A stretch of DNA of 24,814 nt from Guillardia theta CCMP2712 (taxonomy: Eukaryota > Cryptophyceae > Pyrenomonadales > Geminigeraceae), in the NCBI RefSeq assembly GCF_000315625.1, contig NW_005434606.1:427696-452509 (forward strand). The letters are read 5' to 3'. The position numbers and the translations under genes are program-made. Numbering within the stretch: position 1 is the stretch's first letter; every line of letters starts with the position of its first letter. Below are positions 1 to 10,678 of this stretch, in pieces. The notes under the pieces were generated by a model that worked only from the letters and a program-made list of their open reading frames with translations, made no database searches and was not told where the DNA came from.

Positions 1-399
1 GAGCCAGAAGGAAAATATGAGGACATTCGGGACTCGTCAGTCTTGACTTTTGTTTCCTTTTACGGTTCTTTTTTTTCCTTGATTTTGCGGGAAAGTTGGC
101 CTGTGTGATGGCAGGGGAGAGGGGAGCAGGGGCGAGGAAGATGCAGAGGAGGAGGCGGGGGAGGAAAGGAGGAGGACGGAAGGAGGTGGATATATGTAGA
201 CAAAGAGGAAGAGGGTCCGAATGCTTGTATGTTGTGACTGGTACATGCTCATGGCTGAACGCTGTGGAAGTTCCTCAAGGTGGCAGGAGCAAGGGTCGCA
301 ACGAACAAGAATGCAGGGATAGTGGGAGATTCCCCTTCCCGTCATGGCGTTGGAAACTTGGTCCATGCACTGTCGCCTCTCTTGCTGCGCCTCGTGACA
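1..399. other. Upstream region of the PIGV gene; no gene recognised
   Basis: No frame in this stretch resembles a known protein. A purine-rich run of GGA/GAGG-type units lies at about 115-190 on the plus strand. The stretch presumably holds the promoter and 5' leader of the PIGV gene that begins near 400. An in-frame ATG at 280 could extend that protein N-terminally, but the added residues look unlike the family. Confidence 0.4.
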
Positions 400-2538
400 A
401 TGTGTTGCAGGAAGCTGCTACGTGTGACCTTCGCTGTGCGCGCAGTACAGATCCTGATCTCTGTGCCCATGCTAGACGAACAACTCGGATCGCTGACAGA
501 TGCCCTTAGGTGGCGTCTCATACTTTGCTGGGAGACTATGACACCTCGACCATGCTCTTGTAACCCTCTGTTCGTTCAGAAGGCTCGAAGTGGCTCTGAA
601 GCATGCAAAGGTACCCCGAAGAAGCAGCAGGAGGTGGCAGCGGCTTCTGCGATGCCTTGCGAGTTCTCGCGACAACTTTCGATCACTGGGATTCTGTGCA
701 TCTCATGGTTCAAGTCTCGGTGGTTGTGCATGCAGATTGAGTTGACGACAGGGCGTCGCCGAGCATGGCTACGTGTATGAACACAATCATGCCTTCTACC
801 CTGCCGTCCCGTTCGTTGCCTCCTGGATATCCAAGGTAGGGATCTGACATCGAGTTGAAGTGTTCTGATGTCATACCACAGTTAGGAGGTGAGTAAGAGC
901 GGCGAGTTTGGGATCGAGCATGTAACTCTCAACAGCTGGAGGTTGCGACGATCGCACAGTCTTGATCGTTGGATGTCTGCTGCTGAACAACTTGTTGTTC
1001 TCTGGAGCCGGTAGCTCGGATCCTTGCTGCAAGGCTGTGACTGGACTCACTCGAGCTGTCTGCAGTCGTTGTCATGCATTTCTTGTCTCTTAAGGTGCTT
1101 CGATCAGAGAGTGACGCTAGGAATGTGAGCAAAATCCTCTCTGTCTCTCCCCTCCCTTTCGGAGGATGAAGTTGGTTCGCAGGCAGCAGTCTTCTTCATA
1201 CTGCAAGTATGTTGGTTCAAACCAGGTAGTGAAGGAAAAACGATCTGACGCAATAGTTTCAGCCCTCTTCGATCTTCACGCTGGCTCCGTATACCGAAGT
1301 TTGAGAGCTCATTGTGGGAGGGATGTTTGAATCATGCCTTGGCAGGCCTTCTTCGTTTTCTTCTGCCTTGTGGGATGCTGCTAATGGAAACAATCATCTC
1401 TTCTTGGGATCTTGCGCGTTTGCTGTTGCTACTTGTGCGAGGTTAGCGCTTTCCCTTCCTCATCGACCTACATCTGAAGGTTTTGACTCCCCGTCTTGAT
1501 GTAGATCCAACGGCATAACGTTGTGTGGATATGTAGTGTACTTCTCCTTCAGGTTGCCACTCTGCTCATCTTCAACCTACTCCCCGATTGTCGCTGAGGT
1601 ACCTTCTCCCTGCATCCTGCAGGAAGTTGGCGTGCGCATCGAGACAGGGGCAGTTGCACTGGGCAAGGATGCTCATGGGAGCTTTCTCGCTAGTCCTGCA
1701 GTGCGGAGTTGTGGTATCAGGTGCAAGGGAGGGGCTGTGAGGGTATGAAGAAGGTTTACGTCGTTCCCTCCAGGCCACCTTGCTTTCTCTCTGTTCGGGA
1801 ACCTCCTTTACTGTAAGAGCGACTTCGCAATCCTCTCTGCTCTCCAGCACAACTTCCGCCCCCATCCCCCTCAAGATCCTCGTCCCTGGTGCAACCAGCT
1901 CGGTCCCTACAGATTCGTCCAGCAGACGTACTGGGGTGTGGGTTTCCTGGAATATTTCGAGTTCAAGTAATCTCTCATTGCTATCTTCGATTTCTCAGGG
2001 CGGTTTTCAGGCAGGTCCCGAATTTCCTTCTTGCGCTCCCCATCCTCTCGCTGGCGATTCTTTGCGCTTCGTCCTTTTTGTCTGATCATAGGAATCTGCT
2101 TCATCCGCGCAGTCTCTACGAAGTTCTATCGGGGAGTTCAGGAGGTACGACAGGGAAAAGCAGGAAGGCGCTAGGAACAAGCTCGGGGCTGAATCTCGAC
2201 ACTTTACCATATGTTGCTCACGCTGCGTTCTTGGCGATCTTTGCCTTCTTCTTCATCAACGTCCAGGTTGTTGCCCTCCAGTCCTCCTAGGCTGCCCTGA
2301 CGTCGCTCAGGTCTCTACTCGACTGCTCTGCTCTTCATGCCCTTCAGTCTTCTGGTTCTTAGCAGCGTTGACCCATCGATCTCAGGTACGAAAACGGTTG
2401 CTGATGTTTTGTGACGGCAGCTGATAGGTAGCGAAGGATCCTCTTGCAAGGAAGCTCGTTGCGATCTACTGCTGTTTCTTCTCGATCTATGCCAGCATCG
2501 GCTGCGTCCTGTTTTCCACCTTCCTTCCATGGACATGA
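400..2538 (+). CDS. PIGV: GPI mannosyltransferase 2 (PIG-V / Gpi18 family), 16 exons
   Basis: ER-membrane GT-C enzyme that adds the second mannose of the GPI anchor from dolichol-phosphate-mannose. I join these exons: 400-462, 510-559, 602-707, 752-835, 882-888, 936-1010, 1066-1124, 1183-1206, 1263-1298, 1346-1441, 1505-1552, 1599-1720, 1774-1966, 2011-2266, 2311-2385 and 2428-2538. All 15 introns are GT-AG and 42-63 nt long. The joins restore family motifs: DHWDSVHLMGVAEHGY (early catalytic loop), an HNHAFYPAVPF block, LLLNNLLF, CARSNG, RPWCNQ, QTYWGVGFLEYF, KQVPNFLLALPIL, HVQV-like INVQVSTRLL, and the C-terminal FLPWT just before the stop. About 467 aa, close to the animal enzyme. Exon 10 has one surplus base in the GTGGGATG stretch near 1372, where the conserved YTE-containing exon falls out of frame with the downstream segment. 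The start at 400 is the first ATG giving a short N-terminus followed by the first membrane segment. Confidence 0.9.
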
Positions 2539-2811
2539 AGCAAGGAGCAGGAAAGGTAGACCGCTGCCGGACGATGCCGTGAAGAATGATTGGAAAGCTC
2601 TCCTGCTCCTTCCATCTTGGCAGAGCGCCGAATTCCTTTTCTCCTCATCTTCTCGATTTCGCACGTGATTCCTGTACATCCGGGACGGAGTTTGGTATCT
2701 CATTGTGGCTCTGCGCGTATGAGGAGGATCAACTCGGATAGCGGAGGTGCTCCACTCCTACCTCGACATACCCCAAGTTGTGCCTGGCTTCCGCCCAGTC
2801 GGGAGAGAGGT

Positions 2812-3680
2812 TTACAGCAACCTGCCACAAGGGTCAACGTCCCTCGGCGCAGATTCAGCTGGCAGGGAGCTGACCCGCAGGAGCTCCACAGCCTCCCTCC
2901 TGATCCTCTTGAACGCCTCGTCGCTCCCCTCCTGCGTCGCCTGCCAAGGCTCAGTCAGACGTTCTTGTGCGCGATCTTGTGCTGGACCCTGTGGAAGACG
3001 ATGACGCCGAGGTTGTTGTAGAACTGTTTCAGCATGCTTGGCTTCACCCCCTCCTCTCGGATCGCTGCGCGATAGTCTTCCTCCTTCCAAGACTTCATCC
3101 CCTTGAACTTCTTCTCCTTGCCCGGACTCCCTCTCCCTCGTCGCTGCACATGGAGCATCAAGGACGGGCATGAATGAAGTGTGGAAGACCTCAGCGCCCT
3201 TTCCTTCCTGCCCCTGTGGAGGTTTTGTTTGTACTTGAGGTTTTGAAAGGCTCTCAGAACTTGCTTCTTCTTTCTGTCCTCCCTTCCCTCTCCCCTCGTT
3301 TACTCCCTTCCCTCCTTCGTTATCCCTTCCCCTTCTACCTCCGTTCTCATCTTCCTTCCTCCCTCCCTTCTTACTTCCCTGGTCTCCTCCCCTGGCTTCT
3401 CCCTTCTGCTTCTTCTCCGCTGCTGTGGAGGGCGTCTCCTGCTAGTCAAGCAATCAGCATTTCTCCACCTCGAGTGCTCAAACCTTCATGTGGGGCTGCT
3501 TTTCTTGTCCCCATCCTCTCTTTGTCCAATCAGGAGGCTCCGTCGGCAGGTTGTCGATCGATCGACCGTTCTTCTCCTCTACTCTCTGCTCCAGAGGTTA
3601 CAACAACCGTGCAAGGTCAGACATCGAGGGCTGACGATCACTTCGACTTGCTTGGCTTTCTTCGAGCTTGCCTTCTGCAT
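2812..3680 (-). CDS. Hypothetical small charged protein (tentative multi-exon model)
   Basis: I do not recognise this protein. The firmest part is two exons, 2988-3109 or longer and 2812-2940, separated by a 47-nt GT-AG intron (2941-2987). They encode MKSWKEEDYRAAIREEG, then MLKQFYNNLGVIVFHR, then a helical, charged C-terminus ending in DPCGRLL. The NNLG stretch is faintly TPR-like. Upstream frames can be joined through introns of about 45-50 nt to an ATG at 3680 (MQKASSKKAKQVEVI), passing through a Lys/Gly/Glu-rich low-complexity segment at about 3200-3440. A shorter alternative starts at the ATG at 3158 and gives about 99 aa. The 3680 start would lie only about 30 nt beyond the stop of the same-strand TMTC gene. 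It converges with PIGV, whose stop is at 2538. The existence of a gene is moderately supported; its 5' half is weak. Confidence 0.4.
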
Positions 3681-3709
3681 AATTCCTCACGCGTCATCTC
3701 ATCACCAAC

Positions 3710-6700
3710 TCAATCCGTCAGTGCCTGAGAGAAAAACGTCTCGATGTTGAGCCTTGCGTTGGGGTGAGAAGGATCCAGGAGCAGCGCGATGCGATAATGC
3801 CGTTCCACCCTCTCCATGTCTCCCAACGCCAGCAGAGCTGTGCAGGACAAGTGAGTTCTTCCTCCTAGAACAGACGTGCGGGTACTGTTGCCGAGGTTGT
3901 TGTACGCGTCAGCATACTGAGGGTCAATCCTGATCGCATTCTCGTAGTGCACGATTGCCTGAATTTCACTGTCACCTTGTCTGTGGAGGAGGGGAGGTAT
4001 CTTCAGCAGCTCGCGCATACCCCTTGAATGCTCAGCTCCTTCCTAGCCAGCAGATCACCTGCTGCCATGTCAGCATCGGTAGCATGACGGACCATGGGCA
4101 GCAGACCAAGGTTCTTGTGAGCCCTCTTGCTGTAGGGGTTGACCTTGACAGCTTGTTGCAGGCTGGGGCAGGAGTGTGATCGGGGAGAGTTGCGGCAGGA
4201 CTTGAACTTACAACTCCACTGACTTCTTGACATCGGTCTCCTCGTAGAAGGTTGCGAGGGACCCGAGAGCCTCTCCTGTTCGTCAAATCATGTCAGTTGC
4301 TACCCGGAAGACGGAGGAGGAGGAGGCAGGAAGGAGGCAGGGAGGAAGGAGCTACCGAAGTTTGGAGCCAAAGAGACAGCTTTCTCATACAAGCTCCTGC
4401 ACCTCTCATACTCCTGAAAGACAAGAACAGCTCGGTCAACTGAAGCTCCCAGCATCTTTCACAGTGTATGATCGCACCGAAGCTTTCTTGCTCCCCTCTG
4501 CCACTCCTTTGCAAGTGACATGAGCCAGGTTGTAGTGAAGTTTTGCATTGTCAGGGCAGACCCTTCAAGAGAGCGCGTTCATCAGCGTTGTACACGATCA
4601 GCCCCGACTGCTCAAACCTGATCCCTGACTCGAAGATCCTGTCCGACGACATCCAGTCCAAGTTCCTCGCCCTCGCTGCGTACGCCATGGCGGAACCGAC
4701 GAGCCCCAGGAGGGAGATCGCGACTTGTCTGCTGTTGTGGGAGCGAATGTGACGAGGAACAAGAAGTATCTCTCATAGCTCAGCTGCAGTACCCGAGGGC
4801 TGGAGAGGAAGGAGTGAGCAGGGCTGCGGCCAGGCAGCAGAAACCAGCGGAGGGCAGGTACATGATGCGCTCTGGGTGATCCTGTCAAGGCAGCAAGAGT
4901 AGGAAGGCAGCACAAGCCACCTGCGACTGCGAACCCAACGGTGAAAAAGAGGTTGGAGGCGGGGATGAAAGGAACTGCCTTTGAGTCAGTTCAACGGGAG
5001 GTGAGACGCTCGTTTTCGACCAATCAGCAGGACGATCGAAGACGTCACGGTGCGCTGACTGGCTGTCTTGAAGGAACACAGGCATGCGCGGGTTGTGAAC
5101 GCTGCCAACAACTCACACACGGGACAAGCGAGGACGCATCCTGACCCAGCAAGGTTGCGATGAAGAGTAGGAGGGCGAGAGAGTAAACGTTCCGAGGGTC
5201 CCGCAGGTCTTTGACTGTCTGCCATGATCGAGATCAAACTACAAGACTGTCTGTGATTGGAATCTCACCCTAATGCAACCCATGCTCCAGTCACAGCACA
5301 GCCAACGGGGAAACAGGAGCAGTCGAGCGTTGACGACGTAGTACTGCCAGTAGGACAACCATCGGTAGAGGGCTTCCTCTACGAACGCTGCAGGATTGTT
5401 CTCGGCTGTGAAGGTTGGCGATCCATGCATGATTCGGATTCGCAACAACAAGAGCAAGGAACCGAAGGCTGTCAGAATGCTGAGACGCAGCATATACCAT
5501 CCCGCACATCGTCTCCCCGGTTCCTGACCAAGTTCAAAAGTTACCCCTAAGGAAACACTCCACAAGAACAGTCGGACGAGACCTTGCCGGGCCCGCTGTC
5601 TTTCAGTGTAGGGTAAGGCAAGAGAGTCACACGATTCCTGACGGCGTCAAGGCTGCCGAGAACCTTCCAATAGGTCACCGGGCTGAACATGTAGATGATG
5701 GGTCACTGACCGCAAGAGCAGTAATCCCTGTCTCCTTGCAAAGGAGGGATAGCGCAACCTGGCAGCAAGATCAATCGCCTCGACCCGCGTCCTTCCTGGT
5801 TGAAGTAAGACACAACGATCGTCCTAGTTTCTCAACAGTACGCTGCGATCATTTGCAACCATGTCATCTCCACGACAGAGAGCTTACCATGGCCAGCGCA
5901 AGAATAAAGCATCCTGCTGCTCGACCTGCGCTCGAGGGTCACGGCCCGGTACAGAACGTGCCGGCTCTGCCTGACCTCGGCCGACATGGCCGCTGACAGA
6001 TGCAGGAAAGTAGAGCAGGAGAGACAGGAGGTAGAATAAGGCAGACAGCAAGTCTGCTCGCCCTACCAGACCGACGACAGCCTCGCAATGCACCGGGTGG
6101 GTAGCAAACAATGTCCCGACCGCCTTGACCATGTCAGGATCGGCGCGATCATACTCCTCGTCACCAAGAGCGGGAGCTTGCCACTTGATCTGGGGAATAC
6201 CCACAGAGCTGCAACGACAACGAGCAGGCTCGTGTTCAGCGCATGCAGCAGGATGTTTGTTCCGTGAAACACTGCATCAATCCACCGGTCACCTGAAGGC
6301 AACCTGCCCACCTCCTATGGTACCTCTCCTGTCCAGCCGTCCACCGGCCTGTAACCAGTTGAGGTGAAAGGTGAGGACGGTGAGCGGCCGGAATGACTTC
6401 ATGACGGAGCTTCTCTCAGTGCTCGCAGCGAGACATCAACTCCAACCCTCACCTTGTGCGCGCTCACTGGCATCGGCCTCCCCCAGAAGTCGTGCTGGAA
6501 CATGTTCGAGACCTTGTCTCCGATGCTCCCCTTCACGACCTCATGAGTAGCGGGAGGAGACCACGAGTCGTCGATTCTCATACCCGTGAGACGACGTCCT
6601 CGTTCTCAACGATCGCGCCATTGTCATCGAACACGAAATCGGCTGTAGCGGTCAAGGGGTCACTAATCGCCATGGCAGCATGCCTCCAGCAGCAGCACCG

Positions 6701-6902
6701 TCAAGGGCGTTCTCGAAGGTGGCGACGGCAGCGAGAGAGCTGACGGCAGCAACGAGCAAGATGTCCTGAGGGCTGAGGTCACCGACAACACTCTACTCGA
6801 GCGTGCACGGACCCCCCATGCTCCGACGCCTTCATCCTCCTGGTCGTTCCTTCCGGGTGTAGCCTCCTGGTCGAGGTTGGTTTTCTTGCCGGCATCAGCC
6901 AT
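3710..6902 (-). CDS. TMTC: TMTC-type protein O-mannosyltransferase (multi-TM plus C-terminal TPR repeats)
   Basis: ER multi-spanning GT-C enzyme; animal TMTC1-4 transfer O-linked mannose from dolichol-phosphate-mannose. N-terminal exons are 6813-6902, 6699-6765, 6584-6642, 6453-6539 and one ending at 6396. They give a first membrane helix ([16 protein letters not shown]), the luminal acidic motif [17 protein letters not shown], a DFWG motif, then [15 protein letters not shown]. Further in are [20 protein letters not shown] (about 6030-6115), [11 protein letters not shown] (about 5710-5745), [17 protein letters not shown] and [16 protein letters not shown] (about 5260-5400), [14 protein letters not shown] (about 5150-5205), [15 protein letters not shown] (about 4935-4985) and [15 protein letters not shown] (about 4835-4885). 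From 4617 to 3710 come several TPRs, including [19 protein letters not shown] and [10 protein letters not shown], ending in FSQALTD. Introns checked are 44-56 nt. Not every exon join between 4560 and 6390 was resolved. Which paralogue (1-4) cannot be told. Confidence 0.85.
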
Positions 6903-7952
6903 TCTATTTTTCTCAGTCGAGTTCTGCAGCCCTTCCACTCAAACTGCACATGAGCGCAGCTCCTGCAAAATCCCCCCCACCTCCCCTCCCGAGCTCGTAC
7001 GTGAACATCAGGGGACCTCCTCCATCTCGGCCTGCAACGCACGAACATGGATGTTAGCGCTGATGGCTGCTCCCCTCCTCTCAGCATCGGCGTCTTCTCC
7101 CTGCATCCCTCCCTCCCTCTCCCTCTCCCTCTCCTCCTCTCCCTCCTGCCCCCATGACCCTCGCTTCACTCGGCATTGCGTTTGCCCGACTGGCCAACAT
7201 TTCACTCAACAATTTTACGGTACTGACCTCGCGCCACCCCGTATTCTATAGTAAAATGGACCCCGTTCCAAAGGTACACTAAAATGTATTTAATGTTTAA
7301 ATAGGTTTATAGGATATTCAAAGACCCTCTTTTAGAGCGAATCCGAGAAGGCTATGACTAGGTAGGGTCATTGTTTCATTATTAATTTACAGACCAACAA
7401 TAGGAGGAAGAACATTTAAAACTTCATTATTTCAGCAAGCGTTTGTACCATTATTGATATTGGACAGGTCATCGTCGGTAAAACTGTGAGTAACCTCTTT
7501 TGATTCCAGTACAAATTACATACTTATATTAACAAAAATATTTAAACATATATTAGTTCTAAATGTTGGTTGGAAGTGGACGATGGCTTTGCCATTCCTG
7601 ACCGTCCTCCCCCCCTCCTCCTCTCCCTCTCCCTCCCTCCTCTCCCTCCCTCGTCCTGCCCTCCTCCCTTCATTGTCTGTGCCCATGATCCATGATCCTC
7701 TCCCTCTCCCTCTTCCATTCCCTCCTGTGTCCATCCTGTCACGTTTGACCACCGATCACTGCAACACAAATCCTGCACCTCCGTCGGTCCTGTTTGATGC
7801 TTCTGCGCTATTCGAGTGCTCTTGCTTTCTTTCACATTAGAACCTTTATGGGTACACTTCTCACTCAGCATTCCTCTATCTTCCACAGAGACAGAGCGCA
7901 ACCCACCCACCGGCTTCTTGTTCCGCTGCTACTGACTTTGATCCAAGATCGT
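6903..7952. promoter_or_regulatory. Divergent intergenic region between TMTC and the HERPUD-like gene
   Basis: About 1.05 kb separates two divergently transcribed genes (TMTC starts at 6902 leftward, the HERPUD-like gene at 7953 rightward), so it should hold both promoters. It is composed of a C/T-rich tract at about 7100-7160, an AT-rich island at about 7240-7575, and a second C/T-rich tract at about 7605-7735. The reading frames across it are short or low-complexity. An upstream frame runs into the HERPUD ATG without a stop, so a longer N-terminus cannot be excluded. Confidence 0.5.
7240..7575. other. AT-rich island of unclear origin
   Basis: This stretch is sharply richer in A and T than everything around it, with runs such as TTTAATGTTTAAATAGG and AAAAATATTTAAACATATATT. 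No protein is recognised; the minus strand has a stop-free stretch ending MVQTLAEIMKF that I cannot place. It could be a nuclear copy of organelle or nucleomorph DNA, a matrix-attachment or replication element, or simply promoter DNA. Confidence 0.45.
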
Positions 7953-10419
7953 ATGGCCTACGACGAAGACTCCTACACCGACAGCATCACCATCGCACTC
8001 AAAAATGCAGACGGTATGCATCGTCTTCCTAACCATTCTCCTTCCTGGATCTGATCGGAACTCCAGGAGTGTCCCCGGACTTTCTACTGCATGATGTCAA
8101 CATCGAATGCAAGGTATGGTCTCCCGTTGCAGCAATTCATGCGATTGATCCATGGCGAGCAGATAGGGGACATCAAGGTTGTTGGCTGCTGCCAGTCTCA
8201 TCTCCTCTGCTCCTTGCCTCACCTCAACCTCAACTTCTCCCCTGCCCTCCCAACCCAATCCCAATCTCAAACCCCCATGGCAGGGAAGGCTTCACGTCGA
8301 GTACCCTGGAAATCCCGTCCCGCAATCACAGAAGATCGTCTTTTCCGGGAGGTGGAAGGAACCAAGGGATCATCCGCTGACGATGCTGATGGCTGGGGTT
8401 TGCAGGCTCTTGAAGGACGCGGAGGTGATAGGAGACCTCGTTAACGTGCGTGGAGGGAGCTTGGAGGAGGCGGGAGGGCTGAAGTCGTTCCACAGGGCCA
8501 CATGATGCCGGCAGTGTTTCATCTTCTCGTCCCAAGGAACTTGCATGCTGAGTCTTCACGTACGTGCCGTGAGGATGCCCGCGCGAGTCTGCTAAGCTGT
8601 GCTCGTTTAGACCGCGCTGCGACGCCGCTGGCAGCGAAGAAGGAAGCGAGCGCGGGGGAGAAGAAGACTGTGGTGTGTTGAGCAGATGTGGATCTTTAAG
8701 AGTCCTCGTTCCTAACAGTTTCCCAAGGTTGAATCTCCCGCTGCCAGTAACAGCCCAGCTGCCTCCAACCATCCTAGTGCCTCCAACCCTCCTGCAGCCT
8801 GCGTCTCCCCAGCGCCGCAGGGCCATTCGAACTCGCTCTCGACTCCGTCAGCTGGAGTTTTCACGCCTCAGGCTCATCACCAGCTCCCCCCCGTCTCGTT
8901 CAACTTCGATCCCTTGATGTACTCTCCCTCCCTCTCTCCCTCCCCCGTCCCTTTCGCCTTTCCTTGCGATGGCGTTTCCCCATCGTCTCTCGCGTATCAG
9001 CAGATACAACAGGTGAAAACGGGAATCATCATTGCCCACAATGCCTGACAACATTCAAAAGGTGTATTATGAAGCATACTATCAAGCATACCTACAGTAC
9101 TTCACGGCGGCAGCAGTCCAACAGGATGCTTGTACCGAGCAGAATGAGCAGAACTTGTAAGCCGAATCGTATTTGGTGGAGGTGAAACTTTGACCATCCA
9201 ACGCAGGCAAGAAGGAGAGTCAGCAAAGTTTGAGGCAAGGATGGAGGTGTGTACTTGAAGACTTTGAAAGTTTGCATCGAATGATATGCCCACACAGCAG
9301 GAAACGTCCGTCCGATACGCCAGTGTAGCTCAAGAAAGGTTAGCAAGTGATGCTTGCTTCCGCCCTCGCTCATACCGGGCAGCAGAGAGCTTGGAGATAC
9401 TGAAGAGGCGGAGTTGGATGAAACTGCTTCACGGGGCATGGCGAACGATGTTGGAAACGATGGTCGAGCACGCGGAAGGCTGAGACGACTCTACTCACTC
9501 GCTCGAGCAGATGCGGCCGGTGAGCAGCAGAACGCGGAGCAGGTGAATCTGCTGCCGGGAGCGCGAGCTCAAGTGAACAATGACTTCGAGCATGAGCGGT
9601 ACGTGTTGGCTGCGTGAGAATGCTCCTCTCACTTGGTCTTGCCAGGGGCGAGCAAGAGGGTCACGGGCAGCATCGAACGCTGGTGCTGGCACTGAAGCTG
9701 ATGTTCGTTGTGGTCGTTCTGGGTCAAGACGCCAGCCGTGAACGAATGTAAGAAGTGCTTGTGCTTGTCTGCTGCCTTACAGGGAGCTCACGATTGTCTC
9801 GCCCCAGGGTTGCCCTTTGTTGTTGTGCAGCGGCCATCTTTCTGCATCAGACAGGTCAGTGATAATCGTCTTGTATCCTCGAGTTTTCAATGACTGGAGA
9901 TACGACAGGCATCTTGAGGATCTTTGCCTGGCTGCACCAGGTAGAGTCCCTTTCTTCTTCCTCCGCCTCTCTTCTTCACCTCCTCCGCCTCTCTTCTTCA
10001 CCTCCTCCGCCTCCCCCCCCCTCCCCTTGACTTTTTCCCTTCCCTTCTTCGCTTCTCCCCCCTCCTCTCTCCTTGCCCGCACCTCCTGCGTTCACTCTTC
10101 CCTCCTTTCCCCCTTGCTTTCTCCTCCACTCCTGTACATCTGGCTGAAGGCTGTGCAAAGGAGCGGGGAGATCGCCTGCAGTACGACGACGGCGAGATTG
10201 AGCATGAAATGAACGAAGAGGAAGTTCCCAACCATGAGGGACGAGGAGGCGAAGCAGGAGGAGGAGAGGGTTTCACAGGGCTGCTTGTCGACATTACTGC
10301 CTTGCTCGTAAGTCTCGTTGCAGCCTCCTGTCCCTTCCAGCATGCTCACCAACCCACAGGTCGGTTTCTTCACCTCCCTTGTCCCTCGTACTCCTGCGCA
10401 CGCTCATCATGCGTTCTGA
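7953..10419 (+). CDS. HERPUD: HERPUD-like ER membrane protein with N-terminal ubiquitin-like domain, 17 exons
   Basis: HERPUD proteins sit in the ER membrane and help the HRD1 ERAD complex. Exons: 7953-8013, 8067-8113, 8163-8177, 8284-8351, 8406-8449, 8515-8559, 8611-8672, 8719-9012, 9062-9156, 9207-9246, 9301-9338, 9383-9598, 9646-9747, 9808-9854, 9909-9940, 10161-10307 and 10360-10419. They sum to 1413 nt (470 aa) without a frame break. Residues 1-95 form a ubiquitin-like domain (DSITIALKNADG, IGDIKGRLHVEYPGNPVPQS, KIVFSGRLLKDAEVIGDL, VLFHLLVPR). Then come a Pro/Ser/Asn-rich linker, a VYYEAYYQAYLQYFTAAA block matching the family's QYYMQYLAATAAS region, a hydrophobic pair (TLVLALKLMFVVVVL and ALCCCAAAIFLHQTGILRIF), an acidic stretch (YDDGEIEHEMNEEE), and a tail ITALLVGFFTSLVP like the HERPUD C-terminus. 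The junction of exons 5 and 6 is the least sure. Confidence 0.85.
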
Positions 10420-10678
10420 ATGGTCGGGGCCCGAGGAGGAGGCCCGAGGAGGAGGCGAGGTAGATGACTAGCATGTAGAGGCTCCCAACCCTCGGTTTAC
10501 GCTGAGACCCATTTCAAGAAGAGTAGAAGAACTGTGGAAATGTCCGTGACCCTGTGCGTAATGACACGACTGTTGCTGCTGACACACTGTGATGCTGATG
10601 TGCTTGTGCGTTCTATTCGTTTCGGGTAAAGTTTTCAAGATCCAAGACAGGGGAGAGAGGAGAGGGGCAGGAGCAGGA

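Noticed and set aside
8280-8505. Continuous frames through the HERPUD introns near 8284-8500
   Set aside because: Splicing at 8352-8405 restores the ubiquitin-like SGRLLKDAEVIGDL motif, so the unspliced readings are by-products.
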